Positions 36,601 to 47,600 of a DNA stretch of 64,000 nt are shown in pieces. A model generated the notes under the pieces. That model did not search any database. It was not told where the DNA came from and saw only the letters and a program-made list of their open reading frames with translations. Source of the DNA: Rallus limicola (taxonomy: Eukaryota; Chordata; Aves; Gruiformes; Rallidae); assembly GCA_022605955.1 (NCBI GenBank), contig JAKCOZ010000032.1, positions 6,882,001 through 6,946,000 on the forward strand. The letters are read 5' to 3'. Positions within the stretch are counted from its first letter, which is position 1. The number at the start of each line of letters is the position of its first letter. The translations under genes and the position numbers were made by a program.

Positions 36601-39600
36601 GCAGTACATAAACAAAGGCTTTCCTGGCACAGGCACAACAGAAATCATTGCTATGCCCCTGCCCAAGTGGTTTGTTTTAGAAATGAAACCATGCATTTTC
36701 AAACAGGTGTATGGGACTCAGCTTTGCAAATCTGCTAAAGCAAACAAAGCATGAACACTGCCTGCCTACTCCTCTAGTCGGACTCTTTTTTTAAGCTGTT
36801 TGCTGGATTTATTCAGATTGCTGCATTTGATACTTATTTTGAAAGGGCTGTTCTCATTCAAACAGGTGGATTACAAATATCCATTGTGAAAGGACCGAAG
36901 GCTCGGTTCAAGCTTTCTAGGACATTTTAGCAGCATTTTCTGATCACCAGCAATATCCTTTAAACTGCAGTCCAGCTAATCTACATGTGCTGACCTGACC
37001 ATTGTAACTGGAGTTCCTTTGGGTAGCTGAGAGTTCATTTAGCCTCAAGTAGCTCCTAGACATGGGGCCTACCTTGGCTGATGCAACATGGGAAGATGCC
37101 TGCTCCTCTCCCACTGCAACAACACAGTAACTTTCCCCAATATGCTGCTGAGAACTCCTTGCTACTGGGGCCACAGTAAATTAATCTTTGTCATCAAGCA
37201 GCAGAACATCCAAGGACCTGAGAATTTAGCTGGGTTTCTGTTAGGGTTTGTGCAGTGCTCAACCTGCGACAGACTAGGAAGTGTTGTCTTGTAAGGCTGA
37301 GAACAATGACAACAAAGGAATCAAACGGGGAGAAAACAAACCCATTTTAAGTTTTAGTTTTCTCTTTGTTTTGTGGGGGCTTTATTATCATTAATTTTAT
37401 TCTCTCAAAAATCTGCCTATTTGCAATATAAAACATTTCTAGCATGCAAAAGTAACACCTGAAATCTGACTCTAATGGTTTAGAAGGTTTGTGACAATCG
37501 AGAAGCAGGCAATGAAATCCAACCACTGGAATTGTAAAGCCAGTTTTGCAATGTGGAAAAGTGCCATAATTTTTGACACCAGTTTAAAACAGATTAAGCA
37601 TTGCAGTTTGCAGCTGTGCAACTGCTGCAGCCAAAGGCAAAGCTAAAGCCCAAGACGTGTTCCAGGGTCCCGTTGCAGCCATTCCAGTACGCAATGCTCG
37701 ACACTTGTCATTAGATGAGTACTCTACTTTCACAGTTTAGTTCATAAATTAAAACATCTGTGAGAGCTGACATTTTTCTCACAAAGAAAGCCTAAATAAG
37801 TTACAGTCAAAAGGACAGAAAGAGGAAAACAGACTGATTTGTTCACCTGAAAAGACTGCAAGTCTTGAAATATCTGAGGCAAAGAGAGGTATTACTCCCA
37901 GGTGTTTCACCTAGCAGGTAACATCTTAGAAATGCACATACAACTGAATGTGCCCAGCTGGCTGCTCAGCATTTTCAAAAAAAAAAAAAAGCAAACACAG
38001 AAACCCAGCACAGGCCTTGATAGATTGTTAGAAATGAGAACAAGATGACTGTATAAACACAGAGGTCATGTTTGTAAGAACTCCGTAATGTCAAATTAAA
38101 GCTTGAAATAGGAGGAGGTGGAAAATGCCTGTACTTCTTCCAGCCACCACCAAAAGCAAGGCACTACCACTGACTGGTACTCCCTGCGAATCAGGCTGGT
38201 TCCTCTCCACTCCCAAAGCTCCTCCTGAACCAACCACCAGGCTGTTGGCAGCATATTTTTGGTTGACTGGGTGTTGGTAATGTTTTTTTAATGAGAGTGT
38301 GACAGATTAAGAGAGGCAGATGCTGAAGATTGTGTATTAAAAAAGGTGTCCCTGTAAACTGATTCCCAACATAACTTCTACGACCTACAAGCCACTTAGG
38401 CAAATGGGACAGTGCCCAGGTGGAAAGCCTGACCAGCAATCCCTGACTGAACTGCATGTTGCTGAACTGTGCTCTGCAGGGGTTTGTTATTTCTCATCAA
38501 CACCAAAGGCACTTCCTCTGAAAACAGAAAGTTGATGTTTTCTGTCTGATAGCTGCAAAGCTCCTATTACATACAATGTCTTTGGGACACCTGGTATCAA
38601 CCCCGCATCCCTGCTCGCTCTGCCTCCAGTGAGTGACCCTCAGTAGCAATGTTCTCAAATGCAAGCAATAGCCAGGGCTGTGTCACTGTTCCCTCATATC
38701 AGGTATTTATACCCAGTCCCTCGTGGCTTACGCCATCAGAAGGGTTTCAGAAGAAAGGTGTTTAGTACCGCAAGATGCAAGAGTATACACAGGAGAGCCC
38801 CTTGCTGAGGTGCTCTTCTAGGGAAAAGGCAGATTACCAGAGGTGCCATCAATGCCAAGAAAGTATCAAACACATCTGTGCTCATGGAGAGGTCTCTGCC
38901 TGGGATTCTTCAGCCCAGATTCTGCCATGAGAATCAGCAAAGCTCTGTAGAATCTGAACCTAGCAAATACATGGCTTTAACCTGCATGGCAACTGCTAGA
39001 AATGTGGGGGGGGGAAAAAAAGGAATTAAAAAGGAAAAAAAGAAAAGTCTCTGCTGACCCTATGAATCTGAGCTACAATAAGGAAACAAGGGGCAGCCAA
39101 TTAGCTGGCATCGATGGGGTGAATTGAGAAAAGGCAGCCCCCATCCAGCTAGGAAGCTAAAAAATCCAAAGGTTTAAAGAATATGCTGCACCACCCAAGT
39201 TGTAGCAATCAGCATCTCCTCGGGAGGGCTGCGTGTATGTCAAGACAATGAAGACCCTTCCCAGCAGTGAACACTTACAGGCTAGCACTCCCCGCTGTGT
39301 AGAAGGAGGGTCCTGAACCCAAGTTGGAAATAAAGTTCCTGAGAAATCCTTCTTGCAAGAGGTAAATACACTCTTGGATCATGAGCCTTAGTTAGAAGTT
39401 GCGGGTTACAGTGGTGGGTAATTCACCTCCCAGAAGCACAGCCCGGTTTGCGTGAGGTTGCTGAAACTGAGAAGTGGAAGAACACCGATGGGGGCAGAAA
39501 TGCTCACTGGGGGAAGCTCTAAAAGTTAATATCAAGAAGGAGATGGGAGTTAGAAATAATCAAATAGGAAATGGCAAAGAATAGCAACATTCCTATGTAA

Positions 39601-40140
39601 GAGAAGCAGTTCTACAGAGAAACAAAATCAAAACAACTTCTACATGTTTCTCTGCAGCCATCTCATCACTAAGATGGGGAATTAGACGCCCACCTGCCCA
39701 GGGTGCCGACAGCGTTTCACCTGACAGTATCAAATATGAGCATAATAAGCATACAGGATGCCGAGCAGAAAGAAAAAATCCAACCAGGGTAACATGACAG
39801 TCAAAGCATATACAAAAGACAGAGTAAGCTCTGCCAAGCAGTGTCATAGCTTAAAGAAACCACTCAGCCATGTTAATATAATGTGATCCCACGGAATTAA
39901 TATCCAGGCCCAAGAGGAGAAAGACATATTACCACTGTATTACCAACTACACAACAACAACAGTGACAGGAAAATGCCCTTTATATCCAGTAGAGAGTGG
40001 TAAATGTATCAAGACATGTTGCCAGCAACCATGGGCAGTCAGGAAACTCAGAGAGGAGGAAGCAGCTCATGGCTTAGGTGGAAGCACTGCACTCGACCAG
40101 GTTTTCCTCTTTTCTATTTTTCAAACAATAAGTAAAATGC
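33671..40140. other. Non-coding DNA, no gene recognised; contains a possibly conserved block
   Basis: A microsatellite lies at 35056-35077, a 14-A run at 37977-37990 and a G9/A-rich purine tract at about 39004-39048. A stretch at about 35580-36250 has more CpG than its flanks and few low-complexity runs, and is discussed as a possible conserved element. No exon or named repeat was recognised otherwise. Confidence 0.5.
35056..35077 (+). repeat. (CA)8 microsatellite followed by A7
   Basis: Eight CA units run directly into seven A. A minor simple repeat. Confidence 0.9.
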
Positions 40141-40149
40141 TTAAAGGCA

Positions 40150-40910
40150 GTAGGAGGAGTATTCAAAGACAACCTGGTTCACAAGAAAAACACACAGGTC
40201 AAAGACTCCTGCTGAGAATCTGCAGGGTCAAAAACTGATGAAGTTGTAAAGTAGGTGATTAAAGAAGATAAAGCTGTGGCAGAGAACAATAAATGCATTT
40301 CTCGTATGTAGTTTTGATGGGGGAGATTGGAAAGACTGTGCTGGAATCTCTCTCTGCAGTGCTATATGAAAGCCTAGCCTAGCTCAAATCCAAATTCATG
40401 ATAGAAGACATCTAAACCAGTCTGCTAATGAGTATATGAGAGTTTATGAGTAAACAATGAGTAAACAAACCACCAGAACCACATGATACCTGCTAATAGC
40501 ATAAGGGAACTCAAGACTTCAACTGCTGATGGTGCCATTCAGCCTCTGGCTTAAATTTGCTTTGATACCAAAGGAGATCTTGGCAAACAGAGCCCAGTAA
40601 ATCCAGGCAAGTTGGCAGAAACTGCTTTAAAGAATAGAGTGATTTGCCTTACAGTCAAATATATTTATTGGCAAAAGGAGAAACAGATTTTGTGAAGGAA
40701 GTCATGCTTCATGATCTATCAAAATACTTTCTAAAGGCATGGGTAGGTGTACTGACAGCAGAAATCCAGGCTACATTTACATACTCAAAGGCATTTCACA
40801 CACCCTTAGACAAAAGTTCTTCAAGAAACAACTGGTGTAGAATAAGAATGTCTTCAAATGGATAAACAAGAAACAGTTAAAAAGCAGCAGGGAGAAGTGA
40901 TTTTTTAGAG
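40150..40910 (+). mobile_element. Ancient, strongly decayed CR1-like LINE (reverse transcriptase region)
   Basis: Several short blocks occur in the right order for an old amniote CR1 type. AAAGCTGTGGCAGAGAACAA (40270-40289) fits the pre-RT linker. ACCACCAGAACCACATGATA followed by AAGGGAACTCAAG (40470-40515) fits the conserved SPGPDGIHPRVLKEL region. TGGCTTAAATTTGCTT (about 40547-40562) fits the following CNLSFKSA part. CTCAAAGGCATTTCACACAC with CCTTAGACAAAAG (40785-40817) fits the motif A region normally reading FQKAFDTVPH, and GGATAAACAAG...GTTAAAA (40860-40881) fits WISNWLK. The frame is broken throughout, and divergence is far greater than in the other copies, so it predates them. Both ends are approximate. 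Confidence 0.7.
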
Positions 40911-41793
40911 CATGAGGAGGCAATGAAGGTGAGAAATGAGATTTAATAGGCAAATCTGATCAGCATGAGACGGAGGTGAGACACTTAGCTTTTATCACCC
41001 TCAGGGTTCCCAGACACTGACCTCTGCACTTACCTGTCCAGTGCACAGGACATGCTCTCAGGAGGGAACAGAGACATCCATATAGGGAGCAACCTTTCAG
41101 CTCCAAAGGAAGAATCCAGGTATATGGAGCTGGCACTCCATATAAACTTTTTTTTTTTTTTGACAAAAAGGTAAAGATTTAAATACCTAGTGACAAAAAA
41201 ACCTTTTGGAAATCGGTTTTTCTGCCATAAGGATTGCTCAGATTTTTTCCTCTATAAAAGATTTTGAGAAGCCTGAAATACTAAAGAAAGAGTGAGTTTA
41301 TGTTTCAGTTCAATTGTGATCTTAATCTTATCATATACATTTCTATGAAAATCATGAAGAGAGGCACTCTGCCCACAAAGAGATGCTCTATATTTAGACC
41401 TGCATGGCCTTTCAGTTTTTCTACAGCTAATATTCACACCAGCTTTCAGAGAAGTTATCTAAAGCAGGGGAAACCAGCCTTTTTTGGTTCCTCTCATTCA
41501 CTCTGCACATCCCTTCTCCACTGCAATTAGCCTTTCTTTCACTCTCAAAGTTCTGCTTTGTGTTATCTCTGGATTTTAGATCCCCTGACAGCTGCTGGAC
41601 CAACGCAGACTTGTATTGCTTCAGTCTCTGGCAGCGCTCAGAGCAAAAGCTGGGTAGGTGCTGGAGAGGGTAGAGGACATAGACACTGCCTGCTCTGAGG
41701 GCCTTTGCCACCCACATGCTGCAATTCAGCTGGGCCAGACAGCAGGGAAACAATTGGTGTCATTCCATGGGCTCTCCTCTGCTATAAAACTGC
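40911..41793. other. Non-coding DNA, no gene recognised
   Basis: Contains a 14-T run at 41148-41161. A CAG/GTAAGT donor consensus on the minus strand (about 41028-41036) has no convincing partner acceptor. Confidence 0.5.
41148..41161 (+). repeat. T14 homopolymer
   Basis: Fourteen T after TATAAAC; could mark the A-tail of an antisense retrocopy, but no parent sequence is recognisable beside it. Confidence 0.8.
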
Positions 41794-41798
41794 ACGTT
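41794..41798 (+). repeat. Target-site duplication, left copy (ACGTT)
   Basis: ACGTT directly before the LTR is repeated directly after it at 42383-42387. A 5-bp duplication is typical of ERVL-type and some other retroviral integrases. Confidence 0.85.
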
Positions 41799-42382
41799 TG
41801 TCCTGGTTTCAGTCAGGATAGAGTTAATTTCATTTGTAGCAGCGGATGGGATGCTGTGTTTGGGAGTTACAATGAAAGCAGTGCTGAGAACACCCTGATG
41901 TTTCCAGTTGCAGTCAGACAGTCAAAGCCAGGACAGGTGACCCAGATGGGCCAAAGAGAGTATTCCATGCCAATTACGTCCTGCCCAGGATAAAGGGGGC
42001 TGATGGGAGGAAGAAGGGGGGCGGTTCTGGGACGCGAGGGTCTTGGGGGACGGTCGGGTTCTGGGACGGCTCTGGGTGGTGCGGCCTGAGCTGTGTGGTT
42101 GGGTGAGAAACTGCATTGGGTATCAATAGTTTCATATTCTTTTGCTCTAAAGTCCTGTCAGCATTGTTATATTTGATCTTTCTGTTCTCTTACTAAACTA
42201 TCCTTATCCCAACCCACGGGCCTCTTAGTTTCTTGGGTTTGGAGTTATTTGTCCCTTCCTTTTCCCTTCCCTTGTTTCCCCCCCCCCCCCCCCCCCCCCC
42301 TTTCCCTTTTCTCCTGCTCTTTTACTTTAAGGAGCAGGCAGCTGCGTGGATCTCGGCCCACAGCCGGGGGGAAACCACAACA
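41799..42382 (+). mobile_element. Solo LTR of an avian endogenous retrovirus, copy 1
   Basis: 584 bases bounded by TG (41799) and CA (42381-42382) and flanked by the perfect 5-bp duplication ACGTT. This shows a retroviral integration followed by loss of the internal genes through LTR-LTR recombination. The start TGTCCTGGTTTCAG with AGGATAGAGTTAA is an LTR beginning I associate with birds; the 5-bp duplication points towards an ERVL-type integrase (inference). It contains a TATA-like GGATAAAGG (about 41990), GC-rich CpG-bearing sequence (42010-42090) and a pyrimidine tract with 23 consecutive C. It has the same orientation as copy 2 at 60298 and differs from it by about 11 substitutions plus the C-tract length, roughly 2%, so both are young. 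No coding capacity. Confidence 0.92.
42278..42300 (+). repeat. C23 homopolymer within LTR copy 1
   Basis: Twenty-three consecutive C; the matching position in LTR copy 2 (60777-60783) has seven. The 16-base difference accounts for the whole length difference between the two LTRs. Confidence 0.9.
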
Positions 42383-42387
42383 ACGTT
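42383..42387 (+). repeat. Target-site duplication, right copy (ACGTT)
   Basis: Perfect repeat of 41794-41798, marking the right junction of LTR copy 1. Confidence 0.85.
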
Positions 42388-45300
42388 GCAGCTGACAGCA
42401 CCGGGAAGGAAAGTGGTTATGTTTTCCCCCCTGCCCCTGAACTGCCCAAGTTCAATTTAACCCATTGGTGAAAAGTCTCAAGCTGCCCCACCTGAAAAAC
42501 ATTTAAGGTGGCCATTGGGCCAAATATCATGGGCCCTGAAAGAAGAAGAGTGCTTCCTGGTGCTGCTGCACAAAGAGTAGCTGCTTCCCCCTTCTCCTGT
42601 AGATCAGTACTGCCTACCTCAGGCAGGTCCTTCACTGTGCCTACTATTGCATGCAGTAGCCACGCTGGAGAAGAGCATGAAAAAACTGGGACAGAGTGTG
42701 GGTTTCTCCATTTACCTTTCATGAGAAATCAACTGAACCAACAGAGTGGGGTCCCCAGTTAAGGTAACACATTTTCTGTTACGGAAATAATAGAAATCCC
42801 CCCGAAACCTCAAGCTTCTGTAAAAGCATTAAAATATTGGAAATACTGAGTAAGGAATATTGAAATTAACTGAGTTGTATTTTCTTTCTAAAAGAATATT
42901 CGTCCCACATCAAAGAGATAGATATTCCCCTCTGGCTTTTCCCCAGTGCAAGTGAGAACAAAATACAAAGAGTCATTTACATTTTCATACAGTCTGAGAA
43001 CCAGTATAGTGGGATCTCTACTGCTATCTGTACGAGTACCCGAAGTATTCAGACCATTTATCTTTATGATGTTCTTTGATCCTCAAAATGCTATTAATTT
43101 TAAGGAAATATGCTTTCTCAGAAGTAGAAGCAGGTGTGGTTTAGTCAGTATTTCACACACCTCACAGAGTCTGCTTGTCTGAAGCTTTACTCATGTCAGT
43201 CCATCAGTTGGCTCATCCCACTCTCGCTAAGGAGAGACAAACAGAAGGGCCTGTGAACAGTTATCGAGGAATTTGCTTTCTAGGACTACACAGAGCATAC
43301 TGATGAATAATAAATTAAACCAGATCTATTCCAAAGAGATTAACATGTAGCTCTACCAGTGAGAAACAGTTCTATATCCATATGAAATGGCAATATAATT
43401 GAAAAAAGAAAAAAGAGAAACCAAGACTGCTTGCATTAGGATAAGGGAAAGAGATAAGGAAGCATCAAGCCCACAAACTAAAGTGAGGAGCTGAACTTAG
43501 AGTATGCATCCTTTCCACTAAACACTTGAGGCCTATCAATATTTGTTCCACATTAGCAAATTAGATGCAACACTTTCACATTTAAAGTGGCATAAACCCA
43601 CGTGCCTGCTCCTTCTTGCTATTCATCTGTCATCTATGTTTTTATTGCTGTACAACAAAAATCAAGTAAATATTTTAATTTGGCAGGGGCTGAGGTGATG
43701 TTTACTGATTATATTGACAAGACCAATAATGTAAAAATGAGAAGTAATTTTAAGAAATACAAGATACACTCCTCAGATTAATATAGCAGTACGTCCTCTC
43801 TCATTTCTCCCCTTAAGTTTTAAACATAGCAGAGTTAATTACAAGAATAATTATAACATAATAATTACATTATCAAGTAATTATTTTTAGGGAAAACAAA
43901 TCTTTATAAAAATCCTGGAGGCTACAGGAGGGCCCCAGGAGATGCGAGTGGAGCTGTTAGGAGGCCTTAACTATAAAGTCAATTTATTTGTGTCCAGCTG
44001 TGTTTATCGAACAATGATTAAAAAAGGAAAAATGTCTACAACAGATTTCCTTGGGTCTGTAAATCAATACCCTTCTCCACTGGAAAGCTAGCAGTATGTT
44101 GTCCATAAACTCAGCAACACTTGTGCTCCAGCCATTACTGATTTTAGGATCTGCTCTGGTTTTTAAATAACCCTTATTCCTGAGATATCCCACTTGGAAG
44201 TGGCCCTTTGGCATGGAATTTGCCCAGCTGTGGAATTTCTACAGTCTGGTAAAATCACAGCTCACTACAGGTTTAATTCTCTTGCAGCTTATGTAGATAG
44301 TGAATTTGCCAACAGAAGGAAACTACACAAAGCACTCCTGTACTAACAGTAGCCAGGGTGACAAGCAACCAGCTCAGCTCCTACACCTGGGGCAATAGCT
44401 CCTCCTGCCCTGCTGGCTTACACTTCAGCCTCAGAGTACCTTTTCTCCAATAAATACCTGAAATAACACACACCTCTGGCTGCATATCAGCTCTTTAGAA
44501 GCCTGGCAGCTGTAACCCCCTCCAAGGCTGTTTCATCATGGGGGAACAAGTTTTTGCTGGCAACACACCCACCCACAGCACTGCTTGCACCCTGTGCGAC
44601 AGAGCGGTACGGACAACTGCTTCCCACTGAAGCACTGCGTGATGATTAAACATTTTGGATGACAATCCAGTCTTACTGGAGAGGGTAATTACACTTAGGC
44701 TATTCAAAATGTCACTTGAATCTGAGCCCCGATTGTAGGACTTTAAACCCATCTTTTAAGTCTGTCCAATTCTGGACCATCAATTTAAGGCACTGGTGTT
44801 TTCAAGGAATTTGGAGGAAAAATTGACGCCTTCCTACTTGGTAGATCTGTGTGATTTGAGTTCTTATGCTTTTTTCTTTTTCTTAGATTTTTGAAATTAC
44901 TTTCTTAGGAAGAAATATTTTGTGCTCTGGAGAAAGACATTTGCAGATCCTCCCTAACTGCTACGCTTTTAGTAAGGCTTAATTCAATCCAACGCTGTTA
45001 ACGCTATCGGCATTAACAAAGAAAAATACATTGCTGCAGCGAGATGTGTCACTTGGGAGCTGTCTGCTGTAAAAGAAAAGTTTCAGTCTAGTAAAACAGA
45101 AAGGCTGATCTCAGAGGCCCTAAAAGAAATAGAGACACACTCCAGAGGGAGTTATGATTTAATGACAGTTCTGACAGCTTTGATGAGATTGCCTGAAATA
45201 CCCGAATTTTTTGTCAAATATTTCTCTGTTGCCAACCACAGCCCGTTGGATGAATTTCCTAAAGCTGAAGAATTTCTCTAAAGAATTAGCAAGAAATAAC

Positions 45301-46521
45301 GACAACTGGGATAGCACTGCAACCTGGGCTTTTCCAAAAAGAAAATACCAGATAAGAAGAAATACTTTCTGTCAGATGAGGCTAGAAAGTAGTGGAAACC
45401 CCAAATCTAAAGGCTTTTAAAAACTGGTAACGGATGGTAGCGATCACATCCACCTTGGTAGGCAACAAGTCACAATGTTCATGGATCAACTCTGTTGCAT
45501 CACTGTCAAGAGGGGCACAGAATAGGTGGCTTTTTATTTGAGCAGGAAGGGAGACATATTATAGCTATGCAGATCAAACTACAACACAGCAGCGATATTA
45601 TTTATGCATTCTATAACAACTGCATTTATTACCATTACTACACAGCTGCATCAATGACTGAGTTTAGTTGCTGCAACTAAACGACTTCCATCACTCCTCA
45701 GGAAGGAAAAGGCTGCAAAGTCTTTAAATCACCTGACCATTAACCGTGCCTTCACTGCTGCCTTACAACATCACAAATAACATCGCTGAGCAGAACTTTT
45801 TCACCCAAAGTTCTTAACGCTCCTCTGTAACTTCCATTTTACAGGCAGAAGGAACAGGGAAATGATTTATTCATTGATATTTAAGAAGCCAAGAACCACC
45901 CCGAGGAAATTCAGCCTCCTCCCACCGCACCATGCGCTCCCCACCAGAGTGATCGCTCTAAAGGAAGGAGCTGCTCCCTGAGTGCGAGCAGATGATGTAT
46001 TCCCTTCTGCTGCCCTGGCAGGTTATGGCCAGGAAATGGTGTGTCCCCACACACGGACAAGCAGAGCCTCGGACACACCGACACCACGCTGCTCACTGCG
46101 CTTGCAGCAGCCTTTTCAGTCTGCCCGCTTCGCAGAGAATTACTCAGTCCTCTCCAGCCCAGGTCTTGGAGAGCACATAACCAAAGGTGGCGGCACACGG
46201 GGAAGCCTTCGAGGGCTCATCTCTCTTAGAGCAGGAAGAAACACAACCACTGGCTTAATGGATTCCACTGAGCTAACCTTGTGAGCATTTCTGCTTGACA
46301 GGGCTGCTTATGGATTAGGAAGAAATTACTCTGCTGCTTCTAACAATCATGGTAGTATGGCTCTTCTTTGATGATCTATACGATCTTTAAAATTGCTATA
46401 AAGAAGACACAGTTCATTATTATTTAAGTCATTAAATATTTTTTTACAGGGCAATTGAATGCTTAAGTTCAAAAGTGTATGGGAGGTACTGTGAGCCTTA
46501 TCACACTGGAGGGACAGACAT
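42388..46521. other. Non-coding DNA, no gene recognised; two notable composition patches
   Basis: At about 43800-43890 there is a dense run of TAATTA/ATTA words in very AT-rich DNA. At about 45900-46220 there is a GC-rich, CpG-bearing patch with open frames on both strands, none with a recognisable domain. The remainder is ordinary AT-leaning sequence without named repeats. Confidence 0.5.
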
Positions 46522-47600
46522 CACATAATCACAAACTCATAGGGGTTGGAAGGGACCTCCAGAGCTCATGGGGTCCAACCCCCCTGCCAAAGCAGCTCCC
46601 CAGCTCATATTGCACAGGGCGGTGTCCATCTCCAGAGCAGGAGACTCCACACCCCCTGGGCAGCCTGTCCCAGGGCTCCCTCACCCTCACTGGGGAAAAG
46701 TTCTTCCCCATGTTGGTGCAGAACTTCCTGTGCTCCAACTTGCAGCCATTGCCCCTTGTCCTGTCCCCACAGACACTGAAAAGGGGCTGGCCGGTTCCCC
46801 CTGCATCCCATACTTGAGATATTTATAAACACTAGTAAGGTCCCCCCTTAGTCATCTGAGTCCCAGCTTACTCAGCATTTCCTTGTAGGGCAGACGCTCC
46901 AGGCCCCTAATCATCTTCGTAGCCCTTCTCTGGTCTCTCTCCAGGAGATCCCTGTCCTTTTTATCCCAGGGAGCCCAGCACTGGACACAACACTCCAGGT
47001 GGGGCCTGACCAGGGCAGAGCAGAGGGGGAGGATCACCTCCTTTGACCTGCTGGACACACTCCTCCTGATGCCCCCCAGGATCCCATTGTCTCTCTCAGC
47101 CCCCAGGGCACACTGCTGGCTCATGGCCAACCTGTCATCTACCAGGACCCCCAGGTCCTTCTCCACAGAGCACCTCTCCAGCAGCTCACCCCCAGCCTGT
47201 CCTGATTCCAGCAGTTATTCCTTCCCAGGTGCAAGACTCTCCACTTGCTTTTGTTGAACTTCATTAGGTTTCTCCCTGCCCAGCTCTCCAGCCTGTCCAG
47301 GTCTCCCTGAATGGCAGTGCAGTGTCCTGCGTGTCAGCCACTCCTCCCAGCTCTGTATCATGGGGCACTTGCTGAGGGTGGATGCTGTTCCCTCATCAAG
47401 GTCGTCAATGAAGATACTGAACAGGACTGGACCCAACACCGAGCCCTGGGGAACACCACGAGTCACAGGTCTCCAATCAGACTCTGCTCCACTGATCACC
47501 GCCCTCTGGGCTCGGTCCAACAGCCAATTCTCAACCCACCTCACTGTCCGCTCATCTATCCCATGATCTCTCAGCTTTGCTATCATGAACAATGTTGAGC
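46522..47600 (-). mobile_element. 5'-truncated CR1 LINE with part of the reverse transcriptase, antisense
   Basis: The 3' end is at the left (ATCACAAACTCATAGG, then GGTTGGAAGGGACCTCC). Read from 47600 leftwards the minus strand carries [39 protein letters not shown] and DDLDEG. Then comes a broken motif C, the linker, EKDLGVLVDDRLAMSQQCAL near 47160, [20 protein letters not shown] near 46950 and REPWDRLPRGCGVS near 46690. The FADD catalytic motif is destroyed: its antisense lies at about 47355-47370, where one base is lost and the first Asp codon is changed to CAT. Compared with the copy at 30836 it lacks 15 bases at about 46628 and has a further gap near 46857. It is the second-largest CR1 here and non-functional. 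Confidence 0.95.

Noticed and set aside
41034..41090. Perfect CAG|GTAAGT donor consensus on the minus strand
   Set aside because: No acceptor with a convincing pyrimidine tract at a suitable distance in an open frame.
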